From contig JAGPYM010000018.1 of the NCBI GenBank assembly GCA_020736575.1, positions 620,001 to 684,000 on the forward strand: a stretch of DNA of 64,000 nt, written 5' to 3'. Below the pieces are notes generated by a model. That model was given only the letters and a program-made list of their open reading frames with translations, was not told the origin of the DNA and ran no database searches. The first letter of the stretch is position 1. Every line of letters begins with the position of its first letter. Position numbers and translations under genes: made by a program. Shown here in pieces: positions 9,790 to 21,954 of this stretch. Source of the DNA: Thelonectria olida. Taxonomy: Eukaryota; Ascomycota; Sordariomycetes; Hypocreales; Nectriaceae.

Positions 9790-12118
9790 ATGGTCGCTTC
9801 AGAACTCACGGCCTCGGCCATGGCCATGCGCTCCGGCGCTGCGCCCACGACATCCGAAGATGCTGCTGCTTCTGCCTCCGCCTCCGTGTCCGAGCCCATC
9901 CGAAACCGCGCCGGTGCCAGCAGAAGTCCCTACGTCAAAGGCCAAGCAGATGGCTTAGTCAAATGGCAGCTGCTCGACGACGATGCTGTGGAGCGAGCCA
10001 GGAAGGAGAACAAGCTCATCTTCTTACATATCGGGTACAAGGCATGCCACTGTAAGTCCCGCTCGCTGTTCCACGATATCTATCCATGTGCCCCCCCTAA
10101 CGTCATGTCGCAGACTGCCATTTGATGTTTCTGGAATCCTTCTCCAATACAGATTGCGCCGCCGTCCTCAACGAGTCGTTCGTACCCATCATCATCGACC
10201 GAGAAGAGCGCCCTGACATTGATACCATCTACATGAACTACGTTCAAGCCGTCAACAACGAGGGGGGTTGGCCGTTGAACCTGTTTCTTACTCCCAACCT
10301 CGAGCCTGTCTTTGGAGGGACTTACTGGCCCGGCCCAGGGAACCGGCGCCGCGCGACAGACGATAGTGTCGACGAAGTGGTAGATTTTCTTACCATTCTT
10401 AGAAAAGTACGAGATATTTGGAGTGACCAAGAAGCACGGTGCCGAAAGGAGGCGACCGAGGTCCTGGGCCAACTCAGAGAATTTGCAGCTGATGGCACCT
10501 TCGGCACCAGTCGCATCTCGGCGACTTCAACTCTTACATCTTCTGGGTGGGGTGCGCCAGCACCAACTCACAGTGATGGCAGTAGAGACAAAGACACTGC
10601 TGTATCAAGCGAGTTGGATTTGGATCAACTTGAGGAGGCTTACACCCATATCGCCGGCACATTCGACCCTGTGTTTGGAGGCTTTGGGTTGGCACCCAAG
10701 TTCCTGACCCCTCCCAAGTTGGCCTTCCTCCTTGGACTCGCCAAATCTCCTCGCGCGGTCCAAGACGTTGTCGGCGAGAAAGAGTGCAAGCATGCGACTG
10801 ACATCTCATTGGACACCTTGCGCAAGATTCGGGACGGTGCTCTGCGTGATCATGTCGGTGGTGCTGGCTTCTCGCGCTGCTCGGTGACTCCCGACTGGAC
10901 TATTCCTAACTTTGAGAAACTTATCGTGGACAACGCGCAGCTCTTATCTTTATATCTCGAGGCCTGGAGAACGAGTGGCGGAAAGGAGGACAGCGAGTTT
11001 TACGACATCGTGCTGGAGCTTGCAGAGTACCTGTCTTCCGCCCCCATCGCTTTCCCAGATGGAGGCTTTGCCTCGAGCGAAGCCGCTGATTCATGTGTCA
11101 AAAGGGGGGACAGTGAAATGCGCGAAGGTGCATACTACACCTGGACCAGACGCGAGTTCGATTCTGTGCTCAACAAGGTGGACCGCCACGTCAGTCAGGT
11201 TATAGCAACTCATTGGGGCGTGGAAGAAGACGGTAACGTAGACGAAGGCCACGATCCCAATGACGACTTCATCAACCAGAATATCCTGAGAATCGATAAA
11301 AATGTCGAACAGCTCAGTCGACAGTTCAACCTTCCCGCGGAGAGGGTTCAGCAATACATAGAGACAGCAAAGTCGGCGCTCAAGGAGCGGAGAGACAGGG
11401 AACGTGTCAGGCCAGAGTTGGATGCGAAGCTCATTGCAGGCTGGAATGGCCTGGTCATCTCAGCATTGGCTCAAACTGGCTCAGCTCTCAAGAGCATAAG
11501 CAAGGACCGGAGTGGCAAGTACCTGGCTGAGGCCAAGAAGGCCGCCGCTTTCATTCGCGAGAAGCTGTGGGATGCACAAGAGAAGGAGTTGTACAGAGTA
11601 TGGCAGGGCGAGAGAGAGATTAAAGCCTTTGCTGATGACTACGCCTATCTCACCCGAGGCATCCTGGACCTTTTTGAGGCCACCGGTGATGAATCTTACC
11701 TCGAGTTTGCCGACACTCTACAACGTGAGTAATGATTCCCTGATCCATCTGCGAGGCTCCTCGCTAACACCAACCCTTTCTAGAAACACAAATTCACCTC
11801 TTCGCCGACCCTGCTGGCGCCTTCTTCTCTACCACCGCCTCCTCTCCTCACACCATTATCCGCCTCAAAGACGGCATGGATACGTCCATCCCCTCTACCA
11901 ACGCCATTACTGTCCTTAATCTATTCCGCCTTGCCTCTCTCCTCTCCGACGACGCCCTCGCCGCTCTTGCCCGTAAAAGCATCAACGCTTTCGAGGTCGA
12001 GATGCTCCAGCATCCTTGGCTGTTCCCTGGTCTCCTTGCTGGTGTGGTTGTGGCACGTCTTGGTGTCGAGAAGAGTCATTACAATGTTACATATAAACCT
12101 GCAAGGCTTCTTGCCTAA
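9790..12118 (+). CDS. Thioredoxin-domain protein of the YyaL/SPATA20 (DUF255) family
   Basis: Three exons (9790-10051, 10114-11724, 11784-12118) join in phase into 735 aa. After a low-complexity Ala/Ser-rich N-terminus comes an N-terminal thioredoxin-like domain with the family signature K-A-C-H-Y-C-H-L-M followed by DREERPDID and GGWPLNLFLTP. The remainder is the (alpha/alpha)6-barrel-like part with FGGFGLAPKF, GAYYTWTRREFD, LIAGWNGLVISALA and FADDYAYLTRGILDLFEATG. The first intron interrupts the CxxC-like motif exactly between its two Cys-His pairs. The family spans bacteria to mammals and its reaction is not established; redox or N-acylglucosamine-epimerase-like activity has been suggested from the folds. 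The C-terminal exon aligns in style with the family end. Confidence 0.9.
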
Positions 12119-12627
12119 GATACCTTTATAGTTGGGAGAGCTTGGTGCGGTCTTCTGTCTATTCTTTGGACACTTTTTAGGGTTATACTTATTGAGGAGT
12201 TACCGCTTCGGAGCCGTTATTATAGGCCCTTTGGTGAGACGGACTGATCCGACGTGGAGTATTGTGTTGGTGAAAAGGTTCTTTCGGAGTTATATTCCTT
12301 AGATGATGATACGCATGCTCGACCCCTTTCCAAGCAATTTTCCGTACGCCCAATTCTTCGGCCCATAACTTCTCAACGTACGTTCCAAACAGATTTTTAT
12401 GTCTTTACTCAAATATGGTTGTGTCACTCAGGGGTATCTATTCTACAGCAGCGACTCCCCGATCCACTCTCATCAGCCATCACACCTCATCCCCCCATCA
12501 CGAATTTCTTTCATACAAGGCGTCAAACAGAGTCCCAGAGATGTCTCTCCTTGGAAGGCAGGATATTTGTTCTTCGGTGCCACTCCCTTTTGTCGTCTCC
12601 GCTTCTCCTCGATAGGGTGGTGACGTT
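12119..12627. other. Convergent 3' intergenic region
   Basis: This 509-base gap lies between two genes transcribed toward each other. It probably holds both 3' UTRs; no gene is supportable. Confidence 0.5.
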
Positions 12628-14506
12628 CTAGGACCGCGATGAGTCCGCACCACCCTTCCTGACCAAAAGACCGCTGAAGAAGCTCTGCAGCTGATCGTTG
12701 TCGAGCTCCTGGCCCATGGTTCCTGTAGAGTTATTATCAGTTGATTCGACTTCTTCCTCCGATGGTGCAGAGTACGCGTTGCGGTCCTGAGCTCAAAGTC
12801 AGCATTGCCATTCGTTAAGTTGATAAAGAACAAGGTTACCTTGAGTCGCTTTAGCATATCGTCAGCATCGACTTGGATGCCACCCATGTTAAACTGCACA
12901 GGACCGATGTGCTCGCTAACACTCTTCTCCTCGCCGAATTCCAGGTGCTTGATGGGGCGGATGGCACTCTCGGGCGCCTTATCGGGGACCTTGGCCTTGA
13001 AGGCTTCAAGGATCTTGAGTTGACGTTCGAGAAAGGCTTGGGTATCATCGCTATCGATCGTGATCCATTTGTCGCCATGCATGGCCTTCTCCACCACTGC
13101 CAAACCACCACTATTTGGATCTCGGCACCACTCTTCATACCGCGCAATGGCGGAGTTTCTTGATGGTTCACGTTGCTCGTGTTGATCCTCCTCGTCGTCT
13201 TCTTCGTCAGATTGCTTTGGGGCCAGGTCCTCTGGGGAGGAATTGATGTCCTCAGCCCAAGCATTTGATACCATTTCGGCGTCAAAGTTACCACTGAGGA
13301 CGCGAATCTTGCCCCACGAGTCCCAGTTAGGTGGGACAACAATCTTGTCACGGTCGATGACGTTGTGCTTGAGGGGGCTGCGCTTGAGGAGTGAGGTGAT
13401 CCCGAGTGTTGAGTGGATGAGAGAGGGTAGTTGGGAGGGTGTGTTTTGCGACGTGTAGATGAGAGAGGCGCCATCTGCAAGCACGTCAGTAGCTGGTAAT
13501 TAGTTCGAATATCAGCGCAACTCACGTCTCAGCAAGACAGTTCGTAGATATTGCAATACTGTATCAAAGTCGGGCTCTTTCCAGCCCTGGCTCTTTTCCA
13601 AAAACTCAATCTTTTGAGCCTGCACATGTGGTTAGTCTGGCTCCAGAGGTGACTTTGAGTATGGGCAGTTCTCACGTTTTGACAAACCACACATAGTGGC
13701 AGACCCAGAGGTTCCTCCCACTCTCCTGGCCCCAAGGGCAATGAGCTATCACCATCCCCACTAGTTGCAGTCGCCGATGGAGTCCCGTCAAGATTAATGG
13801 CTGCGCCGCCGCGACCTCGCTCTTTCCAAGCCGACATGACTTCCTCCATGAGTTCGTGTTGTTCTGAGTCGACCTTCTTAAGAACCTCTTGAAGCAATTG
13901 GATCCAGGTCCACATTTGCCGTAGCCACTGGTGTGGTTGTGACCAGTCGAGAAGTAGTATCAATGCGGTATTAGGAATTGTATCGGGTGTGAGAAGGGGT
14001 GCAACGAGTGAGGCGAACTCGGCGGAAGGTTGTGAGAGGAGATAGAGGGATACGCGTGCAAGTGTATCTGAAGCTGTTAGTTGGGAGGGGCATTTCGTTT
14101 CGTAGAGTACGAACCATCTTGGTCGGCGTCGAGGACATCGTAGTAGGTATACCCCAGGGCAAAGTTATTGGCAAGCGGTGGTATCTTAGACCTGTCGGCA
14201 TTGCGTCTAGACTCGGGGCTGGAGAGGGATTCGAGAAAGTCTCGTTGCGATTCGGGCGTGCCGCCTGCGTTGACAGGAGATCAGCTTCAAGCTCGTTTGG
14301 CCAGGTGCCGCAACAGGGTTCGGACGGGATGGAGCTCAGAAGGGGAGCATACCTAAGACGATGAGGTTCTTCTCCGGGAGGCGCTTGCCACTCGCGACGG
14401 ACTCAAGCATAGAAGTCCACAGGTCCTTCTTTTGATCGCCGTTGCGGGCATCTGCATCCCCTGAGCCAGTGGTGTAGATCGACACTCGGTTGGTATTTGC
14501 CGTCAT
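12628..14506 (-). CDS. Cytoplasmic dynein light intermediate chain
   Basis: Six exons (14506-14353, 14264-14115, 14067-13676, 13619-13526, 13474-12840, 12786-12628) join in phase into 527 aa. The start is the ATG of MTANTNRVSIYTTGSG; the frame upstream extends only to a GTG. The DLIC Ras-like domain is evident: KNLIVLGGTPESQ (residues 47-58) in the P-loop position, FALGYTYYDVLDADQ, ALILLLDWSQPHQWLRQMW, LPLCVVCQNAQKIE and GASLIYTSQNTP, then RDKIVVPPNWDSWGKIRVL. Near the C-terminus lies LDNDQLQSFFSGLLVRK, similar to the adaptor-binding helix region. The protein links the dynein heavy chain to cargo adaptors, important in hyphae for nuclear and endosome transport. The P-loop lacks the GKS/T of nucleotide binders, as is common for fungal members. 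The gene diverges from IST3. Confidence 0.9.
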
Positions 14507-15268
14507 GGCGGCGGATTGCACGTCAGCAGGCAGACAGCGGCGCCGTAGAGATGGAATTTGAAGTCGCAGACGGTCAGTTCATAGGGTGTATTCGTATGTA
14601 CAATGAACGTCGATGGTCCGGTCCGAGAGGCCGGAGTCTGGCGAGATGGTGGTGGAGTAGGGAGCGCGGTGGATAGGTATTAGGAGCGGTCCGGTGTGTC
14701 TAAGGATGTCGTAGGGGCATTGTCGCTGGAATTGCTGGGGATGGCACTCGTTAGGGCGTGCCTCGTCTCAGTCGGTGACAAGCCAGCTAGGGGGTTGAGG
14801 TTGTCTTTTCTGTTTGCGAGATGCTGGTTGCTGGTCGCCTCGATAATAAAAGTAGAAAACATGCCTTGGATGCCAGACCCAGGGTTTCCCAAATTGACGG
14901 GGGTCAACTCAGGTGCAGTGGTGGAGGATGTCTTGATAATTGGTTGGTCGGTCTCGGAAATTGTCCCCCGCCGTCCAGCTTGGAGAGCAGCTTCCCTCAG
15001 GTTGGCCTATCGGCTGCCACGCTGTGCTGCAATTACCCGTCCGCGGATCCATCAATGTTGCTTCTTCTTCTTCACTGTAACGCGTACGACGCACAGACGC
15101 GTTTCCATCCGTCTTGGTAGGGTCTGGGCAGGAGCTTCAGTGGAGTCTATCTAGCCCATGGATCTTTTTTTCTACGGGAGCCTCCATCCCTAGGCGAACA
15201 TTGATTCTATCAGCCTTGCATCGCAACCAACTCTTCTCAAGCAGATCAAGATCTTGCGAATCTACGAG
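14507..15268. promoter_or_regulatory. Divergent promoter region between the dynein LIC gene and IST3
   Basis: This 762-base gap separates two start codons pointing away from each other, so it must contain both promoters. No distinct motif was recognised. Confidence 0.45.
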
Positions 15269-16335
15269 ATGAACCAGATTCGCGCAATTCAGGCCCTTAA
15301 CAAGAAGGAGATTGAAAACGGAATGTACGTCTCCATCCCCCTGCCTAGCAACGTCATGACAGACATTAACACCGTCATTGCAGCTCCCCCGAAGCTTCCT
15401 GGCACACTGATTACCGCGATACAGCCTTCGTCTACTTTGGCGGCCTACCATACGAGCTCTCCGAAGGCGACGTCATCACCATCTTCTCCCAGTTCGGCGA
15501 ACCCACCTTCCTCAAGCTCGTTCGCGACAAGGAAACAGGCAAATCCAAGGGCTTCGGCTGGCTCAAGTACGAGGACCAACGCAGCACTGATTTGGCCGTC
15601 GACAATATCGGCGGCGCCGAGATCAGTGGCCGGTTGATACGCGTCGACCATGCGCGGTACAAAGCAAGAGACGATGAGGACCCGGAAGAGTTCAAGGTTG
15701 GCTGGGAGGACATGGTGAAAAAGGAGGGCAAGCCGGTGGAAGAAGATGAAGACAGTGAAGAGGAGGAGCAACAAAGACCCGCGTTGCCGGAAGAAAGGGA
15801 GCTTGCATTACTCATCCGCGATCACGACGACGACGATCCCATGAAGGAGTTTCTCATCGAGGAGAAGAAGAAGGAGATTGAAGAGGCGCGACAAAAGGCC
15901 GGCAGGAAAGATCGCAAGCACAAGCACAGACACCATCGGTCCCATCGATCGAGGAGAGATGGGAGCGAGGAGGACAGGCGCCGATCATCTCGAAGAGACG
16001 AAGCGCCAGTCGACCGAGATGGAGGATCACGAAGACACAGAGACCGCGATGATGAAAGAAAGGTCCGTGAAAGTCGGCGAGATCGTGACAGACGCAGGGA
16101 GCCGAGGGATGATGAGGGACGTAACCGAGATCGCGATAGACGGAGGGACCGAGAAGACGATGTTGAGCGGACCAGGGACGGGGAACGACGCACAGATCGG
16201 GAACGTGACCGCCGAAGACATGATCGCGAGGACAACGAGGAGCCTCGACACAGAAGGCGCAGAGATGACGACGACGGCGACAGGAAATCAAGACGAGAGG
16301 ATAGAAGTCGATCGCCACGACGGCACAAGCACTAG
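15269..16335 (+). CDS. IST3: U2 snRNP / RES-complex RRM protein Ist3 (RBMX2-like)
   Basis: Two exons (15269-15324, 15384-16335) give 335 aa. The start MNQIRAIQALNKKEIENG is the characteristic Ist3/RBMX2 N-terminus, followed by EASWHTDYRDTAFVYFGGLP. The single RRM has RNP2 VYFGGL (residues 35-40) and RNP1 KGFGWLKY (74-81). The yeast protein is a subunit of the RES complex with Bud13 and Pml1 and acts in pre-mRNA splicing and retention. From about residue 200 the C-terminus is an Arg/Asp/Glu/Ser-rich charged tail, longer than in yeast and resembling RS-like tails of filamentous fungal and animal orthologues. The gene converges with HSV2, with only 152 bases between stop codons. Confidence 0.92.
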
Positions 16336-16487
16336 AGAAGAGTCCATGATCTACAAATATACGGAAGAGGCACGCAAAGCCTGCAGCCGACACAAACCTA
16401 CATGTCGTGGTCCACCCAGAACGCCCTGTCCATATTCGCCAATCAAAATAATGAAATGCCTTTGAGTTCCTTGAAACCCTCCCTTGC

Positions 16488-17847
16488 TCACGTATTGCCA
16501 AGATAGCGTTTCCATCCTTCTCTCCAACAGTGTCGCTTACCATCCTCTCCGTTTCCAACGACAAACTTCTCCCACCTCGCATCTTGGCCGGCGCCGACCA
16601 CTACGAGACTATCGTCACTGATCCATCCAATGACGCCCTTTGGCGGCCGTGCCGTACCCAGCACGACGCCCTCTGAGAATGAGATACCGCCGATCATAGT
16701 CTCGTCGCCTGCCTCAAATGGCACCGACGTAAATGAGTAGACGTCCGAAAATACTCGAGGCATCAGTGGGATCTTGCTGAGGATGCCCCATTTCCCCGTG
16801 CCGTCACCGTTGTCCCCTCCTGATGAGCCAAGCTGCTGGCTGCGGTTCATGGCGGGCTTGCGCGGGTGGGGAACGTCGAAGATGTGCAGTGTAGACTTGT
16901 CAGAGGTACAGGCGAGCATGGTGCCCGAGGGGGAAAAGGCGAGAGACCATATAGTAGCTGGGTCGATGCCGCGACGGAGTTCGCAAAGGCGGGCGCAGTT
17001 GCTGGTTGCGTAGACGCGGATTAGCGTGCCCATCTCGCTGGCGCTGGCAAGGAGGTCACCATCCGGGCTGAGGGCGATGGCTTTGAGGGCGGATGAGTGT
17101 GCTGGGATGATGGTGACGTTGCCAGTCGAAAGCTCTACTACCTGGATTTGGCCAGCAGTCCGACCAGGGAAGGCGAGTTTCTTTTCGGATAGACAGCACA
17201 GGCCGAGGAGATTGTCTGCAGTTTCATATACATGTAGCAGATCAGGAGGTTTCGCAAATGAGTAAACTCGGACGCTGTTCTGGAGGACGACAGCGATGCG
17301 CTCACGCCCCAGTTGTACGCCACGCACAGCGGTGAGGGCGGTGATTTCAAGGGCGACTTTGCCCTTCAAGTCATCCCATATTATGGCCTAAATGCAGAGT
17401 GTGAGCAGCAAGCTCCAAAATCAATAGCAGAGCATCAGCGGACCTTGTTCATGGCATACTTGGGTGACCTCCCGCCTCCAACGAGGGCGAGGTAATTGGT
17501 CATGCCCATCATCTGGACCAGGCCGATGCCTGCATTGAAATCTAAGTCATGTTAGGCCAGTTACGGAAGAGGAGAGAAGAGAAGCCGAAAACGTACCACG
17601 GGAAGCCTTGAGGAGACATGATTTGGTGTGGAAGACTGGGAAGTGCTTGTCAGTTGAGAGGGTCCCGATAACTGCTGTATGTAGGAGGAGCAGCATGCAG
17701 ATGGCATCTGGAGACTTGAGGGGGCTTGGGTGGCTTACTGCAGATGCCAGAGTCCAGCCCGACAGCAAAGCAACTCGCATCGTTATTGAATGAGACTGAG
17801 AGGACGGCTTCGGGGGGAGACGCCTCTATCGGCGGTCGGACATTCAT
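16488..17847 (-). CDS. HSV2: PROPPIN WD40 protein, Hsv2/WIPI3-4 type
   Basis: Four exons (17847-17739, 17635-17597, 17529-17444, 17387-16488) join in phase into 377 aa, a normal length for the family. The seven-bladed propeller is recognisable from MNVRPPIE, LSVSFNNDASCFAVGLDSG, MTNYLALVGGGRSPKYAMNK and AIIWDDLKGKVALEI. The phosphoinositide-binding motif is L-R-R-G at residues 215-218 (CELRRGIDPATIWSLAFSPS). The Leu at the first position, rather than the Phe of Atg18, points to the Hsv2/WIPI3-4 branch. Such proteins bind PtdIns3P and PtdIns(3,5)P2 on vacuole and endosome membranes and act in selective or micro-autophagy. Exon 2 is a 39-nt exon; the acceptor at 17636 was chosen over an upstream AG because it yields the family-like segment SGICIFHTKSC. 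The donor of intron 3 (GTCCGC) is unusual. Confidence 0.88.
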
Positions 17848-19277
17848 CTTGAGGAAGGTGAGATGGTTTGTTGGAAGAAGCGCCCGAGAATCAGCCTTGG
17901 GGAGAGGAGGGGTACGTAGGTGGTAATAAGAGCAAGGTAAGAGGCCAGGCGGGAAAATCTGGGGTTAGGGGAGCCACAGTATTCTGGACTCCCGACCGAT
18001 TGGGGACGGTGATGGAGGATGCTAATGTTGGAGAAAGCAGGCGGGCTGTAAGGACTTTGAGGCCATGTCAACTTGAAGCCAAGGTAGCCTGGAGGTTCAG
18101 TGAGAGCGAACCAAGTCTGAACGTCACCAAGGAGGCTGATGGGATCGCTTGGAGGTTCCACTTTGTCGGTGCAGCACTTGGGAGGGTCACTGCTAAAGAG
18201 GGCGTTGTGGTTGACAGGTGGGATAGACGCCAGGCACGGGCTGGGCCACGGGGATCCAATGTTAGCGGGGATAGGCCTAGTGAACAGAAGTTGAAACGGA
18301 ACATGAAGCACTTCGTTCGAGAATGAGAGAAACAAAAAGGCAAGAATGTTCGCCGGAGAGATGTTTTCAGATCGAGTAAAGTTTTTTTTTCAATGCAGAA
18401 AGTTCGAACAAGGTTTTGGAGCGGAGTTTACCTTGAAGTTGTACCTATCGGTTCGTCTTATTATTTGTTTAGAAATAATTAGAAGGCGTTGATGAGAGAC
18501 AGTCTCATTCACTGGACAACATGGCCATGAAACTTGAGCGCCACACTCAACGCGGTTGAGCCACGCCCAACAAGCCACAGTACGGTCGGTGCTCCTCGCA
18601 GCACACAAGCCACACAAGCCACACCACTCTCCCGTCTCGTTCTCAGCACGGTGCAGCGTCATGCCCATCACCATCTCCCAGACCATGCCATGCCATTGAC
18701 CGTGCTGTGCCATGCCACGCCATCAACAAGACCAAAAATGCGAGCCGCACATGGGAGTTCGGTGGCTTGAAACAAAATCTCTCTGTTGTATCATATTATG
18801 CGCGTTCCCATGAATGAAATACCTTCGGGATCAATGCTCCCAACCCCTGGACCCTCAAGACATCCGAGAGCCAGCCTCCCACGTCTCATTGAAATTTCCA
18901 TACGTTGGCACAACTGGCGGGGGTTTGGAGCTTGCCAGCTGCTGCGCTAAGGGGGCGGGCTGGCGGTCTGGCAAACGGGCACCAAAAATTCAGGGGTGGT
19001 CAGTGTGTCCAGCAGGCTGTTACCCACCCCTGAGTGAAGTGTCCCCCAGTGGCCCAAGTCCCCAGTTCCCAGCGCAGGGAAGGCTCGATTGGCCAAGCCG
19101 TGAAATTGCCCAGACCCTTTCAGGACAACATCGTTCCGTCTCCTTTACATTTTCCCCTTGCTTTCACACGCACCACCCACCGCCAACACATCTGCATCTC
19201 GACGACCTCACTTTTTCTTGCTTCGTCGTTCTTCAGCTACTCCTCCCCGTCCTCATCCTCCATATCCGTCCGTAATC
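17848..19277. promoter_or_regulatory. Divergent region between HSV2 and the septin gene
   Basis: About 1.4 kb separate two divergent start codons. A short direct repeat of AAGCCACAC lies near 18605-18625, and the last 130 bases before the septin ATG are strongly CT-rich. No additional gene is supportable. Confidence 0.45.
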
Positions 19278-20910
19278 ATGTCCTCCGCTGCCGTACGTAC
19301 CTCCACTTCACATTCGCACGCGCACTCTTGCTGCCCCTTCCAGTAGCGCATCTTCACCCTCAATCAAGCTCCCGCAACTGCACGGGACCTCCCGTGGAGC
19401 TCGAGCGCGACAAGCCGTGCCTTTCCTCCAGCTTGCTGACCTGTCTCCTCCTCTATAGAAGATGTTCCGCCGGAAGAAGAATGTCAAGAAGGGCATTCAG
19501 TTTTGCCTGATGGTCTGTGGTGCCTCGGGCACTGGTACGTGGCCCCCGTACGAGAAACGCTGCGACCTTGTCAATGCCGCCTCCGTCATCACGTCGCGAT
19601 TCGAAAAGCTCATTGTTTTGTCCAGGCCGAACCACCTTCGTCAACACTCTCTGCGGCAAGAGCGTCTTGGCTTACAAGGACTCTGACGACGCTGGCAACG
19701 CCCACGTCGAGGACGGTGTCAAGATCAAGCCCATTACTGTCGGTGCGTGCCACTCCTGGCCCCCTCACCCATTTGTCGCAACCAGACCAACTAACACCCC
19801 ATTCAGAGCTCGAGCTCGATGAGGAAGGCACCCGTATTTCCTTGACCATTGTTGATACCCCCGGTTTCGGAGACCAGATCGACAACGAGGCCAGGTGAGC
19901 CTTTCTGGCATCCCACCTTCCTATACCCCTATAGCTCACGCGTGACACAGCTTCTCAGAGATTGTTGGACATCTCGAGAGACAATACGATGATATTCTTG
20001 CCGAGGAGTCACGTATCAAGCGTAACCCTCGTTTCAGGGACAACCGAGTCCACGCTATGCTCTACTTCATCACCCCCACTGGCCACGGGTAAGTATTTTC
20101 ATGCCTGATACTTGGAGGGAGCCCTGTCTTATGATTTCACAGTCTCCGAGAACTCGACATTGAGCTCATGAAGCGACTCGCCCCCCGCGTCAACGTCATC
20201 CCCGTCATCGGTCGCGCCGACTCCCTCACTCCCGCTGAGTTGGCCGAGTCCAAGAAGCTGGTCATGGAGGACATTGAGCACTACCGAATTCCCGTTTACA
20301 ACTTCCCTTACGATATCGAGGAGGATGACGAGGATACCGTTGAGGAGAATGCCGAACTCCGTGGTCTCATGCCATTCGCCATTGTTGGCTCCGAGGACGT
20401 TGTTGAGATTGGTGGTCGCAAGGTCCGCGCCCGCCAATACCCCTGGGGTGTCGTTGAGGTCGATAACCCCCGCCACTCCGACTTCCTCGCCATTCGATCC
20501 GCCCTGCTCCACAGCCATCTGGCTGATCTGAAGGAAATCACCCACGACTTCTTGTACGAAAACTACCGTACCGAGAAGCTGTCTAAGAGCGTCGAGGGTG
20601 CTGCCGGAAAGTGAGTTTGAAATCTCCAGACCTTTTTTTTATTTGGTTACTAACGGTGTGCAGCATTGACAGCTCGATGAACCCTGAGGACCTTGCTTCT
20701 CAGTCCGTCCGTCTCAAGGAGGAGCAGCTCCGACGAGAGGAGGAGAAGCTGCGTGAGATCGAGCTCAAGGTCCAGCGCGAGATTAACGAGAAGCGACAGG
20801 AACTTTTGGCCCGCGAGTCCCAGCTTCGCGAAATCGAGGCTCGCATGGCACGAGAGGCTGCCGCTCAGTCCAACCCCCAGGCCGACGCCAATGGCGACGA
20901 GACCAACTAA
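19278..20910 (+). CDS. CDC11: Septin, Cdc11 (AspA) type
   Basis: Seven exons (19278-19292, 19459-19534, 19626-19742, 19807-19894, 19951-20088, 20143-20610, 20664-20910) join in phase into 382 aa. Order of parts: a polybasic membrane-binding stretch RRKKNVKK (9-16), a P-loop GASGTGRT (26-33), switch DTPGFGD, G4-like GRAD, the septin unique element (about 240-310, ending HDFLYENYRTEKLSK) and a C-terminal coiled coil (SVRLKEEQLRREEEKLREIE onward). The P-loop Arg in place of Lys and the segment EESRIKRNPRFRDNRVH assign it to the Cdc11/AspA class, the terminal subunit of septin rods. It polymerises at septa, hyphal tips and branch points. The first coding exon is only five codons, and its intron carries part of the 5' flank (166 nt). 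Confidence 0.93.
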
Positions 20911-21954
20911 GATCGACCATCTTACATCATATAATGGTTCTTTCCGCGGTGCTCCAAAAGTGCGACGTTGGACATTTGTCTATTTCTGGCGTTGGTTTTC
21001 CTCTCCCACGACTAAAGAGAAAGAAGATGAGAATATTCCCCCTGCTGCTGCGAAACTGAGAGTTGTCGTTTTATTTTCCTATTTTCTTCGTCCGCCCTGC
21101 TAGACTCGATCCAAAACGAGAAGGCCGTCCACCACTTTTTGATACGCTGGTAGAGATACCCACCCACGGGGTGTTTTCCGTGGAGACATGACGGAGAACC
21201 GCCGTTAGAAAGGGGGGCTTTTATTATGCGGATGTTATGGGGAGGACGCAGCCGGGCAAGGAGAGGACAAATCTAAGAGGAATTGGGGGCAACCAAGCAA
21301 TGCAATGCAGTTGGCGCTTTCTGGAGCCGCGAGTTCCTTGTCTCTTGTCGATGTATTTCACGGTTCAGCCAGCCTGCCAAGTCAGCTAATCTTTGTATCA
21401 GCTGCGTTGGCATTCCACTTCTTCTTTGAGCGCCCCTCCTTTGGCTTTTTTATTTCCTGCTTTCTCTAGTCGCCTTCTAATGCTGATATCAAATAAATTC
21501 GAGACTTCTTAATGGTGACCTAATGTTACGGTTTAATCCCTATTCAAAGTGATGAAAAGCCAAACACATTTCTTTGAGTAGGAACATGACTTTGGTCACG
21601 ACGTCTTCTTAACATACTTGGTTGGTGAATCGGGGATGGACGTTTCGCTGGAATGCGTGATGAACGCAAAATGTATTCAGACACAGTTGTATAACAAAAG
21701 GAAATACATACTCAAAGGAAAGAAAGTGCAATTGAACGCCGACCAATGTAACCCATTATTTCCTCCATCTCCAATCTGACAAACACTTGGAGTTCTTTAG
21801 CAGACCAGCTGACGGTTCCTCCACCCCTCATCAAATAAATTGAGGGAACCTTTCAGCTTGAAGCTCCGGTAACCGGATATGTCGTCCGCTCACAATCGCA
21901 GGCACACACCATGAGACATAATCACACTTTTCCCTGTCATGTTGCGGATCAGAC
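20911..21954. other. Convergent 3' intergenic region
   Basis: About 1 kb lies between the septin and Bax-inhibitor stop codons. I see no coding sequence; short frames lack any family resemblance. Both 3' UTRs are expected here. Confidence 0.45.

Noticed and set aside
15822..16582. Antisense frames over the IST3 C-terminal tail
   Set aside because: They are the complement of an Arg/Asp/Ser-rich repetitive region; the text is Ser/Leu/Arg monotony without domains.
17636..17680. Alternative upstream acceptor adding about ten residues in HSV2
   Set aside because: It inserts IIGTLSTDKHFPV before the conserved blade strand; the acceptor at 17636 gives the family-like SGICIFHTKSC.
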